Below, one piece after another: positions 9,867 through 18,233 of a stretch of 64,000 nucleotides of DNA. The DNA lies in contig NZ_JAPFHA010000004.1 of assembly GCF_026586805.1 (NCBI RefSeq), positions 215,222 to 279,221 on the forward strand. Reading direction: 5' to 3'. Position 1 is the first letter of the stretch; each line of letters starts with the position of its first letter. The notes under the pieces are model-generated. The model saw only the letters and a program-made list of their open reading frames with translations, made no database searches and was not told the DNA's origin. Source of the stretch: Niveibacterium sp. 24ML (GTDB lineage: Bacteria > Pseudomonadota > Gammaproteobacteria > Burkholderiales > Rhodocyclaceae). The position numbers were made by a program, and so were the translations under genes.

Positions 9867-10679
9867 TCAGTTCTGGCACTTCGGGCACCAGAAGGTGCTG
9901 CGCTGGCCGAGCGTGGTTTGCCGGATCGGCCCGCCACAGCGCCGGCAGGGCGAGCCGGCACGGCCATACACGTAGGCCTCATGTTGAAAGTAGCCCGGCG
10001 CCCCATCGCTGCCGACAAAGTCGCGCAGGGTGCTGCCGCCGGCCTGGATGGCAGCGAGCAGGGTCTCCTTGACGGCTGCAACCAGTTTTTCGCAGCGCGC
10101 CAGCGATAGCCTGCCGGTCTGGGTGCCCGGCCGGATCCCGGCGCGGAACAGGCTTTCGGATGCGTAGATATTGCCGACGCCGACAATCGTGTGCGCATCC
10201 ATCAGGAACAGCTTGATCGCGCTGCGGCGGCCTCGCGTCGCCCGGTATAGCCAGGCGCCGTCGAACGCGGCCGCCAGCGGCTCGATGCCCAGCGGCGCCA
10301 CCAGCGGGTGCGCCTCGATCGGGCCGATCCACCAGTCGACCACGCCGAAGCGGCGCGGGTCGTGATAGCGCAGCGCCCGCGTACCGAACACGATGTCGAC
10401 ATGATCGTGCTTGCGTGGTGGAGCCGTGCTTTCGATCACCCGCAGGTTGCCGGACATGCCCAGGTGGATCAGCAGGGTGCCGCGTTGCGCCTGCAGCAGC
10501 AGGTACTTGCCGCGGCGCTGAACGCGTTCGATCTGCTCGCCGGGCAGTTCCAGCGCGAGTGAATGCGGCACTGGCCGCCGCATCCGCGCATCGCGCACGA
10601 TCACCGATGTGACGGTGCGGCCCTCAACATGCGGGGCAATGCCGCGGCAGGTGGTCTCGACTTCGGGGAGCTCTGGCAT
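9867..10679 (-). CDS. mutM: Formamidopyrimidine-DNA glycosylase
   Basis: A 270-residue bifunctional DNA glycosylase/AP lyase that removes 8-oxoguanine and formamidopyrimidines. It opens MPELPEVET, where Pro2 is the catalytic nucleophile and Glu3 the acid. The mid-region contains the helix-two-turn-helix (GVGNIYASE). It ends with the zinc finger CRRCGG...FWCPKCQN. Length is standard. The start is fixed by the catalytic Pro2. It is transcribed divergently from the TPR gene across a 91-base gap. Confidence 0.96.
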   Translation of the reverse strand: MPELPEVETTCRGIAPHVEGRTVTSVIVRDARMRRPVPHSLALELPGEQIERVQRRGKYLLLQAQRGTLLIHLGMSGNLRVIESTAPPRKHDHVDIVFGTRALRYHDPRRFGVVDWWIGPIEAHPLVAPLGIEPLAAAFDGAWLYRATRGRRSAIKLFLMDAHTIVGVGNIYASESLFRAGIRPGTQTGRLSLARCEKLVAAVKETLLAAIQAGGSTLRDFVGSDGAPGYFQHEAYVYGRAGSPCRRCGGPIRQTTLGQRSTFWCPKCQN

Positions 10680-10770
10680 CGTGGTGCTTCCGGGCAAGCT
10701 GATAACATCGGTCGAACCCATGTTACTTCGGACTGTCCGAATGACGTCTCACCTGAACGGAGTTTCCCCC

Positions 10771-12507
10771 ATGTCCTCGCGTGCGCGGCGCTCATCCCTC
10801 ATGCGTTGGGCGCTCGGACTCGGCCTTGCTGCTGGCGCGCTGGTCGTCGCGGCACAAGAGCCTGCGGCCAGCGCTTCGGAGCCGCTTGCCGCCAGCAAGC
10901 CGGCGGAAATCCCCAGCGCACTGACGCCGAAGATCCTTTACCAATTCCTGCTTTCCGAGATCGCCGGCGCACGCGGTAATTTGCCGCTGGCTTCGCAGGG
11001 CTATCTTGAGCTGGCGCGCGAAACGCGGGATCCGCGCATCGCCCGCCGGGCGGCGGAGGTCTCCCTCTATGCGCGCCGGGTGCCCGAAGCGCTTGAGGCG
11101 GCGCGGCTCTGGAACGAGCTGGAGCCGGATAACCCGCAGGCGGTGCAGATGCTCGCCGGCCTGCTTGCCGGCGGCATGGGGCGGCTTGACGAGCTGGAGC
11201 CGCAATTGGCGCGCATTCTCGCCCGCAACGCAGAGGGGCCGGCGGCGCTGTTGATGGCGCTCAATTCCACCCTGCAGCGCTACCCGGACAAGGCGGAGGT
11301 GCGCCGCAGCGTTGATCGCCTGACCGAGCCTTACCTCAAGCTGCCCGAGGCGCACTTTGCCCGCGCCCACGCGGCCTTCAATGCCGGCGATGCGCCCGGC
11401 GCACAGGTGGAGCTTGAGCTTGCGCTCGGAATCAAGCCCGACTGGGAGCCCGCTGCCCTGCTCAAGGCCCAGCTGATGCAGCAGGCAGGGCGCAACAAGG
11501 AGGCGATTGCCTTTCTGGATGGCTTCATCAAGGGGCGGCCCGATGCGCTCGACGCCCGGCTCGCGCGTGCGCGGCTGCTGGCCGCCGACCGGCAGTACGA
11601 GCTGGCGACAAGCGAGTTCGAGGCCTTGGTCAAGAAAGCGCCGGATAACGGCGAGGTGGGTTACACCTATGCTCTGCTGCTGGTGCAGACCGGCAAGCCG
11701 GCTGCGGCCGAGGCCGAGTTTCAGCGGCTCCTGGCTTTGGGCAAGCCGGACCCCGATACGGTAAAGATGCAGATCGCGAGCCTGCAGGAAGACCAGAAGC
11801 GCACGGCTGAAGCGATTGTTTCGTACCGCTCGATCGGCGCCGGCGCGCAGCGCAACAATGCCTGGATTCGCGCGGCGCTGCTGCAGGCGCGCAGTGGTGA
11901 TCTGCCCGGCGCCCGTGCCGAGCTGGCGCGCTTGCGCAGTGCGTACCCGAAGGATGCGAATGCCTTCCTTCTGGCCGAGGCGCAGATCCTGCGTGAAATG
12001 AACCAGGTGGCCGAGGCATACGGCTTGCTCGATGCCGCGCTGCGTACACAGCCTGACGACCCCGAGCTGATGTACGACCGGGCACTGCTTGCCGAAAGAC
12101 TGGGCAAAATGGATGTGATGGAGCGTGATCTGCGCCGCCTGATCAAGCTCAAGCCCGACGAAGCACAGGCCTACAACGCGCTTGGCTATTCGCTGGCCGA
12201 TCGCAATATTCGTCTCGCCGAAGCTTATGAACTGATCCGCAAGGCGCTTGAACTGGCGCCGGGCGATGCCTTCATTCTCGATTCCATGGGCTGGGTGCTC
12301 TACCGCAAAGGCGATTTGCCTGCGGCCCACGAACACTTGGCGCGTGCCTTCGCGGAACGCCCGGATCCGGAAATCGCGGCGCATATCGGCGAAGTGCTCT
12401 GGATGATGGGCCGTCAGGACGAGGCGCGCAAAACCTGGCAGGACGCACTGCAAGCGCATCCCAAGAACGAAGAGCTGGGCAAGGTGCTCAAGCGATTCGG
12501 GCAGTGA
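10771..12507 (+). CDS. Exported tetratricopeptide-repeat protein upstream of lolB
   Basis: A 578-residue protein with an N-terminal signal segment (RWALGLGLAAGALVVAA) and at least ten TPR-like helix pairs, for example around LELARETRDPRIARRAAEVSLYA split over two repeats and later ALELAPGDAFILDSMGWVLYRKG. TPR arrays bind protein partners; this family commonly lies directly in front of lolB in betaproteobacteria, suggesting an envelope role, which is inference. I chose ATG 10771 because GGAG lies 8 bases upstream and the signal peptide follows; the frame is open further back. Its stop overlaps the lolB GTG (GTGA), so the genes are coupled. Confidence 0.8.
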   Translation: MSSRARRSSLMRWALGLGLAAGALVVAAQEPAASASEPLAASKPAEIPSALTPKILYQFLLSEIAGARGNLPLASQGYLELARETRDPRIARRAAEVSLYARRVPEALEAARLWNELEPDNPQAVQMLAGLLAGGMGRLDELEPQLARILARNAEGPAALLMALNSTLQRYPDKAEVRRSVDRLTEPYLKLPEAHFARAHAAFNAGDAPGAQVELELALGIKPDWEPAALLKAQLMQQAGRNKEAIAFLDGFIKGRPDALDARLARARLLAADRQYELATSEFEALVKKAPDNGEVGYTYALLLVQTGKPAAAEAEFQRLLALGKPDPDTVKMQIASLQEDQKRTAEAIVSYRSIGAGAQRNNAWIRAALLQARSGDLPGARAELARLRSAYPKDANAFLLAEAQILREMNQVAEAYGLLDAALRTQPDDPELMYDRALLAERLGKMDVMERDLRRLIKLKPDEAQAYNALGYSLADRNIRLAEAYELIRKALELAPGDAFILDSMGWVLYRKGDLPAAHEHLARAFAERPDPEIAAHIGEVLWMMGRQDEARKTWQDALQAHPKNEELGKVLKRFGQ

Positions 12508-13070
12508 AGATGTGGCGTCAAAGCGCGGCAGTCCTGGCCGCCGCAGGCCTTGTCGCATGCACCAGTGTGCCGCCGCTGCCGGCGCCGCTTGCGCAAAGCG
12601 ATTTCAGCATGAGCGGGCGCGTGCTCGTGCGGCAGGCCGAGCGCGCGGACGTGCTGCGCCTGTATTGGTCGCACCGCGGTGAATCCGACGATGTCCGGCT
12701 TGAGACGCCGCTGGGCCAAACCCTGGCAGAGCTGAGCATGGGGCAGGGGTTCGCCCGCGCGCGGCTCGGTGACGGGCGCGAGTTCGAGGCCGCCGACGAT
12801 AGCGCGCTTGCCAGCCAGGTGATCGGCACCGCTTTGCCGCTGCGCCGGTTCGCCGGCTGGCTTCAGGCCGAGCCGGGCGGCGCGGCGAGCCAGATTGAGC
12901 GCGATGCGGCAGGGCGCGTGCTGACGATGTCCGACGCCGGCTGGCGGCTCAGCTACGCCGGTCACGGAGATGTGGTATCTCTCGACGGACCATCGTTGAT
13001 CGAAGCAAAGCGAGAGGATGTACTTGTGCGAATCAAGATAGAAACCTGGGTGCGCGGAGGCGTCGAGTGA
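12504..13070 (+). CDS. lolB: Outer-membrane lipoprotein insertion protein LolB
   Basis: The outer-membrane acceptor of the Lol pathway, itself a lipoprotein. A signal peptide ends in the lipobox LVAC, with the lipidated Cys at residue 19 counted from the GTG at 12504 (17 from the alternative ATG at 12510). The FSMSGRVLVR strand near residue 35 is the usual LolB opening. At about 188 residues it is of normal size. The GTG overlaps the preceding stop, and its own stop overlaps the ispE GTG, giving a tightly coupled TPR-lolB-ispE unit as in many betaproteobacteria. Confidence 0.9.
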   Translation: MKMWRQSAAVLAAAGLVACTSVPPLPAPLAQSDFSMSGRVLVRQAERADVLRLYWSHRGESDDVRLETPLGQTLAELSMGQGFARARLGDGREFEAADDSALASQVIGTALPLRRFAGWLQAEPGGAASQIERDAAGRVLTMSDAGWRLSYAGHGDVVSLDGPSLIEAKREDVLVRIKIETWVRGGVE

Positions 13071-13933
13071 AGAGCGTCGATGCGCGCCGGCGCGTGGCAC
13101 GTGTGCCTGCGCCGGCCAAGGTAAATTTGTTCCTGCATGTCGTCGGGCGACGCGCCGACGGCTATCACCTGCTGCAAAGCGCCTTCCGCCTGATCGATCG
13201 GAGCGACTGGCTTACCCTGAGCGTGCGCGATGACGGCGCGATCCTGCGGACCTCCGAGCTGCCGGGCGTGCCGGCAGAGCAGGACCTAGTCGTGCGGGCG
13301 GCCCGCCTGATGCAGCAGAAGACCGGTGTGCGGCTGGGTGTCGAGATCGAACTGGAGAAAACTCTGCCGATGGGCGGCGGCCTTGGCGGCGGCAGCTCTG
13401 ATGCCGCTTCAGTCATGTTGGCGCTCAACGTGTTGTGGGGCATCAATGCCGAACGCGAGACCCTCGAAGCGTGGGGGCTCGAACTGGGTGCGGATGTGCC
13501 ATTTTTCATCTTTGGACGCAGTGCCTTTGTCGAGGGCGTTGGTGAGCGGATGCAGCCTCTTGATCTTGTGCCGGCTTGGTATGTCGTCGTCGAGCCAGGC
13601 GTTGAGGTGCCGACCGGAGAGATTTTTTCGGCAGACGATTTGACAAGAAATACCGAACCCACCATAATTGCGAGCTTTCCGGAATCATCTACACGGAACG
13701 ATCTTCAGCCAGTTGTTTGTCGCCGCTACCCGGCGGTGGCTCGTGCGGTTGAAATGCTCGGCGTGTTTGGCGATGCCCGGATGAGCGGTTCTGGTGCCTG
13801 TGTTTTTCTGGCTTGCGGTAGCGAGGCCGAAGCGCAGGCAGTTCTTGCGAAGCTCCCGGGCGGTACAGTGGCTTGGGTGGCGCAAGGGATGGATTGGCAC
13901 CCGTTGCACGATTGGGCGGGGTCAGGACGGTAA
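13067..13933 (+). CDS. ispE: 4-diphosphocytidyl-2-C-methyl-D-erythritol kinase
   Basis: A 288-residue GHMP kinase of the MEP isoprenoid pathway. The start region PAPAKVNLFLHV contains the catalytic Lys. The glycine-rich ATP loop PMGGGLGGGSSDAA lies at residues 101-114 and includes the catalytic Asp. A third GHMP motif (MSGSGACVFLA) is near the C-terminus. The start is GTG at 13067, overlapping the lolB stop. A tRNA-Gln gene follows 21 bases after the stop, the same order as in many betaproteobacteria. Confidence 0.95.
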   Translation: MKSVDARRRVARVPAPAKVNLFLHVVGRRADGYHLLQSAFRLIDRSDWLTLSVRDDGAILRTSELPGVPAEQDLVVRAARLMQQKTGVRLGVEIELEKTLPMGGGLGGGSSDAASVMLALNVLWGINAERETLEAWGLELGADVPFFIFGRSAFVEGVGERMQPLDLVPAWYVVVEPGVEVPTGEIFSADDLTRNTEPTIIASFPESSTRNDLQPVVCRRYPAVARAVEMLGVFGDARMSGSGACVFLACGSEAEAQAVLAKLPGGTVAWVAQGMDWHPLHDWAGSGR

Positions 13934-13954
13934 GCGCAGCAGTAAAAGGTTTCT

Positions 13955-14031
13955 TGGGGAGTCGCCAAGTTGGTCAAGGCACCGGATTTTGATTCCGGCA
14001 TTCGAAGGTTCGAATCCTTCTTCCCCAGCCA
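13955..14031 (+). tRNA. tRNA-Gln (anticodon TTG), CCA encoded
   Basis: The acceptor stem TGGGGAG pairs with TTCCCCA (14021-14027), and the discriminator G (14028) and genomic CCA (14029-14031) follow. The anticodon stem CCGGA/TCCGG encloses a 7-base loop with TTG at 13989-13991. The T arm carries the GGTTCGAATCC core at 14007-14017. It sits between ispE and prs and ends in a strong terminator. Confidence 0.97.
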
Positions 14032-14036
14032 GACAC

Positions 14037-14069
14037 AGCGGGCAGGCTTAGGCCTGCCCGCTGTTTTTT
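14037..14069 (+). terminator. Terminator after tRNA-Gln
   Basis: A perfect 11-bp stem (14037-14047 with 14052-14062) with a TTAG loop is followed by G and six T residues. Confidence 0.92.
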
Positions 14070-14158
14070 CGTCGATTTTCTGAATCGGCGGAGAGCGGTT
14101 GATCCGTTGCGCGCGGGGCGCAGCGGATACTGATTTCTCCAACAAATAGGGGTCGATC

Positions 14159-15112
14159 ATGGCTTTCGGCAGCCTGATGGTCTTTACGGGTAACGCCAAT
14201 CCTAAATTGGCGTCTGATGTGGTCAAGCGTCTGGGTATGTCGATCGGTGCGGCAACCGTCGGGCGTTTTTCCGATGGCGAAGTGAATGTCGAACTGCTCG
14301 AAAACGTCCGAGGCAAAGACGTCTTCATGCTGCAATCGACTTGCTACCCGACCAACGACAACCTGATGGAACTGCTGGTGATGACCGACGCGCTCAAGCG
14401 CGCATCGGCCGGTCGCATCACCGCCGCCATTCCGTACTTCGGCTATGCCCGCCAGGATCGCCGCCCGCGCAGTGCGCGCGTGCCGATCACCGCGAAGGTC
14501 ATCGCCAACATGCTGCAGGCCTCGGGCGTTCAGCGCGTGCTGACGGTCGATCTGCATGCCGACCAGATCCAGGGTTTCTTCGATATCCCGGTCGACAACA
14601 TCTACTCGACGCCGGTGCTGCTGGATGACCTCGCACGCCACCGCGGCGACGATCTGATGGTGGTGTCGCCGGACGTGGGTGGTGTGGTGCGGGCACGCGC
14701 CTACGCCAAAAAGCTTGAGTGCGATCTGGCGATCATCGACAAGCGGCGCCCGAAGGCCAACGTTTCCGAAGTGATGAACATCATCGGTGACGTGAAGGGC
14801 CGCACCTGTGTGATCGTCGATGACATCGTCGATACCGCCGGCACGCTGTGCAAGGCGGCCCAGGCGCTCAAGGAGAACGGTGCGAAAAAGGTTCTCGCCT
14901 ACATCACGCACCCGGTTCTGTCGGGCGCTGCGGTGAGCCGGATCTCGGAGTCGGATCTTGACGAGCTGGTCGTGACCGACACCATCCCGCTGCGTGAAGA
15001 TGCGCGTGGCTGCAGCCGGATCCGCCAGATCTCGATCGGCTCCCTGCTTGCCGACACGATCATGCGTATCAACAACCAGCAGTCGGTGAGCTCTCTCTTC
15101 ACCGACGAGTAA
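14159..15112 (+). CDS. prs: Ribose-phosphate pyrophosphokinase
   Basis: A 317-residue enzyme that makes PRPP from ribose 5-phosphate and ATP, feeding nucleotide, His and Trp synthesis. The signature [11 protein letters not shown] is near residue 132 and the PRPP-binding loop [12 protein letters not shown] near 218. [20 protein letters not shown] (about 40-60) is the usual N-terminal block. An AGGGG ribosome site precedes the start. An RNA hairpin lies between it and rplY. Confidence 0.97.
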   Translation: MAFGSLMVFTGNANPKLASDVVKRLGMSIGAATVGRFSDGEVNVELLENVRGKDVFMLQSTCYPTNDNLMELLVMTDALKRASAGRITAAIPYFGYARQDRRPRSARVPITAKVIANMLQASGVQRVLTVDLHADQIQGFFDIPVDNIYSTPVLLDDLARHRGDDLMVVSPDVGGVVRARAYAKKLECDLAIIDKRRPKANVSEVMNIIGDVKGRTCVIVDDIVDTAGTLCKAAQALKENGAKKVLAYITHPVLSGAAVSRISESDLDELVVTDTIPLREDARGCSRIRQISIGSLLADTIMRINNQQSVSSLFTDE

Positions 15113-15124
15113 TCGGTTTTCAGA

Positions 15125-15153
15125 CAGGGGTGCGGTGACCGCGCCCCTGTTTT
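15125..15153 (+). terminator. Hairpin terminator or attenuator between prs and rplY
   Basis: An 11-bp stem with one G-T pair (15125-15135 with 15139-15149), loop TGA, is followed by TTTT. It would end the prs transcript or reduce read-through into rplY. Confidence 0.7.
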
Positions 15154-15199
15154 CATCAGAACCCCGCCTGGTCGCGGGCGGGTCAATTGGAGCAACACC

Positions 15200-15796
15200 A
15201 TGCAATTCATCATCAAAGCTGAAAAGCGCGTCGAACAAGGTACGGGTGCGAGCCGCCGCCTGCGTCGTGCTGGCAAAGCAGTGGGCATCATCTACGGTGG
15301 CGACAAGGCCCCGGTTCAGGTCACGATGGATCACAACGATCTGTTCCACGCCATGCGCAAAGAAGCCTTCCACGCATCCGTGCTGACCATCGACGTCGAT
15401 GGCACCAAGGAAACGGCCGTGCTGCGTGACACCCAGTGGCACGCTTACCGCCAGCAGATCCTGCACGTTGACTTCCAGCGTGTGGACGCCACCCACAAGA
15501 TGCACACCAAGGTGCCGCTGCACTTCGTTAATGCCGACATCGCGCCGGGCGTCAAGCTCGAAGGCGGCATCGTGTCGCACGTGATGAACGAAGTGGATGT
15601 CGAGTGCCTGCCGGGCGATCTGCCGACCTTCATCGAAGTCGACCTCAAGGATCTGGCTTCGGGCGCCTCGATCCACGTTTCGGCGCTCAAGCTGCCGCAA
15701 GGCGTGAAGGCTGTGACGCACGGTGACCCGGTCGTTGCAACCATCATGAAGACCAAGGGCGGCGAAGCTGCTGCCGAAGGCGAAGCCCAGGCCTGA
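15200..15796 (+). CDS. rplY: 50S ribosomal protein L25/general stress protein Ctc
   Basis: A 198-residue 5S rRNA-binding protein of the large subunit. The N-terminal L25 domain contains [19 protein letters not shown] and IIYGG. The C-terminal TL5 extension (about residues 95-190) makes this the long Ctc form. A GGAG ribosome site lies about 8 bases upstream. The order prs-rplY-pth-ychF is standard in proteobacteria. Confidence 0.96.
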   Translation: MQFIIKAEKRVEQGTGASRRLRRAGKAVGIIYGGDKAPVQVTMDHNDLFHAMRKEAFHASVLTIDVDGTKETAVLRDTQWHAYRQQILHVDFQRVDATHKMHTKVPLHFVNADIAPGVKLEGGIVSHVMNEVDVECLPGDLPTFIEVDLKDLASGASIHVSALKLPQGVKAVTHGDPVVATIMKTKGGEAAAEGEAQA

Positions 15797-15840
15797 GCCT
15801 GAGCCCGCACCGGAACACCGAGGCCACAGATCGGACACGC

Positions 15841-16434
15841 ATGACGCAAGTCGCGCCAAAGCTGATCGTTGGCCTTGGGAATCCGGGGCCCGAGTACGTC
15901 GAAACCCGGCACAACGCCGGGTTTTGGTTTTGTGAGCAGCTCGCGCGCGAGCTGGGTGTTTCGCTCTCGCACGAGTCGCGCTTCCACGGTGTCGCGGGTA
16001 ATGCCCGTGCCGCGGGCGTGTGGATCTTGCTGCCGCAGACCTACATGAATCGCTCCGGCCAATCGGTGGGTGCCCTGGCGCGTTTCTACCGAATCCAGCC
16101 GAACGAGATCCTCGTTGCCCATGATGAGCTCGACATCCTGCCTGGTCAGCTCAAGCTCAAGTGCGGTGGCGGCAATGGCGGCCACAACGGCCTCAAGGAC
16201 ATCCAGGCCCATCTGGGAACACCCGATTTCTGGCGTCTGCGGATCGGCATCGGCCATCCGGGCGACCGTAACCAGGTGGCCAACTTCGTGCTGCATCGCC
16301 CTTCGCGCGACGAACAGACGCTGATCGATGAGTCGATTGGTCGTGCGCTGGATGCGTGGCCGAAGATGCTGGCCGGCGAGTGGGAACGCGCGACGCAGGC
16401 GATCAATTCAAAGCCGAAACCCAAACCTGTTTAG
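15841..16434 (+). CDS. pth: Peptidyl-tRNA hydrolase
   Basis: A 197-residue esterase that frees tRNA from peptidyl-tRNA released by stalled ribosomes. The family start is [19 protein letters not shown] (residues 11-29) with the catalytic His in RHNAG. Further motifs are [18 protein letters not shown] and [13 protein letters not shown]. The C-terminus ends in a Lys/Pro tail. No strong ribosome site is visible, but the start matches the family. Confidence 0.96.
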   Translation: MTQVAPKLIVGLGNPGPEYVETRHNAGFWFCEQLARELGVSLSHESRFHGVAGNARAAGVWILLPQTYMNRSGQSVGALARFYRIQPNEILVAHDELDILPGQLKLKCGGGNGGHNGLKDIQAHLGTPDFWRLRIGIGHPGDRNQVANFVLHRPSRDEQTLIDESIGRALDAWPKMLAGEWERATQAINSKPKPKPV

Positions 16435-16506
16435 CCGCGGATTTCGCGGATGTGTTCAAAGCGAATGCATCGGCGAAATCTGCGCCTTCATCCGCGTGAT
16501 CCGCGG
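16435..16506. repeat. Long inverted repeat between pth and ychF
   Basis: Arms 16435-16452 and 16489-16506 are 18 bases each, pair with two mismatches (CCGCGG at the outer ends) and are separated by 36 bases. The left arm begins immediately after the pth stop. No T tract follows directly, so it is unlikely to be an ordinary terminator; it looks like a mobile palindromic repeat or an mRNA-stabilising hairpin. Confidence 0.7.
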
Positions 16507-16531
16507 TTAGCTTTTTGAAAGAGCCATCACC

Positions 16532-17623
16532 ATGAGTCTGAAATGCGGCATTGTTGGTTTGCCCAACGTCGGTAAGTCCACGCTGTTCAATGCGCTGACC
16601 AAGGCGGGCATCGCGGCCGAAAACTACCCGTTCTGCACGATCGAGCCGAACGTCGGCATCGTCGAAGTGCCTGACCCGCGCCTCGCGCAGCTTTCCGAAA
16701 TCGTCAAGCCGCAGAAGATCCAGCCGGCGATCGTCGAGTTCGTCGACATCGCGGGTCTGGTTGCTGGTGCATCGAAGGGCGAGGGCCTGGGCAACCAGTT
16801 CCTCGCAAACATCCGCGAAACCGACGCGATCGTGAACGTCGTGCGCTGCTTTGACGACGAGAACGTGGTGCACGTGAACGGCCGCGTCGACCCGATCGCC
16901 GATATCGAGACCATCGTTACCGAACTGGCGCTGGCCGATCTGGCTGTGGTCGAACGCACGCTCAAGCGCGATACCAACAAGGCCAAGGCTGGCGACAAGG
17001 ATGCCCGCAAGCTGGTTGCGGTGCTTGAGCAGGTGTTGCCACATCTGAACGAAGGCAAGCCGGTGCGCACGCTCGATTTGTCTGACGACGACAAGTTCTT
17101 GCTCAAGCCGCTCTGCCTGATGACGATCAAGCCGGCGATGTACGTCGGCAACGTGCTCGAAGACGGCGCCGAGAATAACCCCTACCTCGACCGCCTGCGC
17201 GAGCATGCGGCAAAGGAAGGCGCGCCCGTCGTCGCACTGTGCGCGAAGATCGAGCAGGAACTGGCTGAGCTGGAAGACGAGGACAAGATGGCATTCCTCG
17301 CTGACCTCGGCTACGACGAGCCGGGCCTCAACCGCCTGATCCGTGCCGGCTACGATCTGCTGGGTCTGCAGACCTACTTCACAGCAGGTGTGAAGGAAGT
17401 GCGCGCCTGGACGATCCACAAGGGCGACACCGCACCGCAGGCTGCCGGTGTGATCCATACCGACTTCGAGCGCGGCTTCATTCGCGCCCAGACGATAGCC
17501 TTTGAAGATTTCATCGCCTACAAGGGCGAGGCGGGCGCGAAGGAGGCAGGCAAGATGCGTTCGGAAGGCAAGGAGTACATCGTCAAGGATGGTGACGTGC
17601 TCAACTTCTTGTTCAACGTCTGA
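16532..17623 (+). CDS. ychF: Ribosome-binding ATPase YchF (Obg family)
   Basis: A 363-residue OLA1/YchF P-loop NTPase that prefers ATP and binds ribosomes. Walker A is GLPNVGKST (residues 8-16). Switch regions include YPFCTIEPN and DIAGLV. A coiled-coil insert spans about 125-200, and the C-terminal TGS domain (about 278-362) ends in VLNFLFNV, as in family members. A terminator hairpin follows. Confidence 0.96.
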   Translation: MSLKCGIVGLPNVGKSTLFNALTKAGIAAENYPFCTIEPNVGIVEVPDPRLAQLSEIVKPQKIQPAIVEFVDIAGLVAGASKGEGLGNQFLANIRETDAIVNVVRCFDDENVVHVNGRVDPIADIETIVTELALADLAVVERTLKRDTNKAKAGDKDARKLVAVLEQVLPHLNEGKPVRTLDLSDDDKFLLKPLCLMTIKPAMYVGNVLEDGAENNPYLDRLREHAAKEGAPVVALCAKIEQELAELEDEDKMAFLADLGYDEPGLNRLIRAGYDLLGLQTYFTAGVKEVRAWTIHKGDTAPQAAGVIHTDFERGFIRAQTIAFEDFIAYKGEAGAKEAGKMRSEGKEYIVKDGDVLNFLFNV

Positions 17624-17646
17624 TCGTTTCGGCGCTTTCAGCCAAG

Positions 17647-17680
17647 AGCCCCGCGCGGCGCGTTGCCGGCGGGGCTTTTT
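17647..17680 (+). terminator. Terminator after ychF
   Basis: An 8-bp stem (AGCCCCGC at 17647-17654 with GCGGGGCT at 17669-17676) is followed by a run of T residues to 17680. Confidence 0.85.
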
Positions 17681-17763
17681 CATTGGATGGGTCACCCGGT
17701 CGGGCCGGATCGCCCCGGTGCGTTGGCTTCCGCGTTGCTGCTGGGGCGCCGCTGCATTGGCGC

Positions 17764-18123
17764 TCAGGCCGGGTCGTCCTGCTCTTCGAGAGCGGCCTCG
17801 AGTTCGTCGAAGCGATCTTCCAGCCACTCCTGTGCTTGCGAGGCGCCCAGCCATTTGTTGAGCGCGTCCTGGTCCGCTTGCGGCCAGTCACAGCGTTCGG
17901 TGCCGACGTCGGCGGCGACGAGCCCGGTTGCGGTCTCCACGCCCGGCTCCTTGGCGCCCACTTGTGGGATGAATTCGACCAGATCGACCCAGGGGAGCAG
18001 GTCGTTGGGATCCTGCACATCGGCCTGGATCTGCGCGATGGTGTCGGGGTCAGAGGCGAGTACGCGCTCGAAAACGCGATCGGCAGACAGGCCGATCCGG
18101 CGGCCGCTGGGCAGTTGGGGCAT
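17764..18123 (-). CDS. Hypothetical acidic protein
   Basis: A 119-residue soluble protein, strongly acidic at the C-terminus (DELEAALEEQDD). It has no signal peptide or membrane segment. Conserved-looking features are Trp-containing stretches (LLPWVDLVE, KWLGASQAQEWLEDRFDE). An AGGA ribosome site lies about 8 bases upstream. It lies downstream of the PAS-GGDEF gene on the same strand with a 110-base gap. I do not recognise a family. Confidence 0.55.
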   Translation of the reverse strand: MPQLPSGRRIGLSADRVFERVLASDPDTIAQIQADVQDPNDLLPWVDLVEFIPQVGAKEPGVETATGLVAADVGTERCDWPQADQDALNKWLGASQAQEWLEDRFDELEAALEEQDDPA

Positions 18124-18233
18124 GGCAGTTCCTGGAAGCGAAATCGTGAGGGTAGCCGGTTTCGGCCCTGCTGCGCCGGCGGATCGCTGGGGGCGTGCGC
18201 CGTAGACGTGCCGAGCGGCTTGCGCGGGCCTGG

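Noticed and set aside
10792..12558. 588-codon open frame on the minus strand
   Set aside because: Exact antisense shadow of the TPR gene; the plus strand has a signal peptide, TPR repeats and coupled neighbours.
14048..15859. 603-codon open frame on the minus strand
   Set aside because: Antisense of prs and rplY, crossing two known genes and a terminator.
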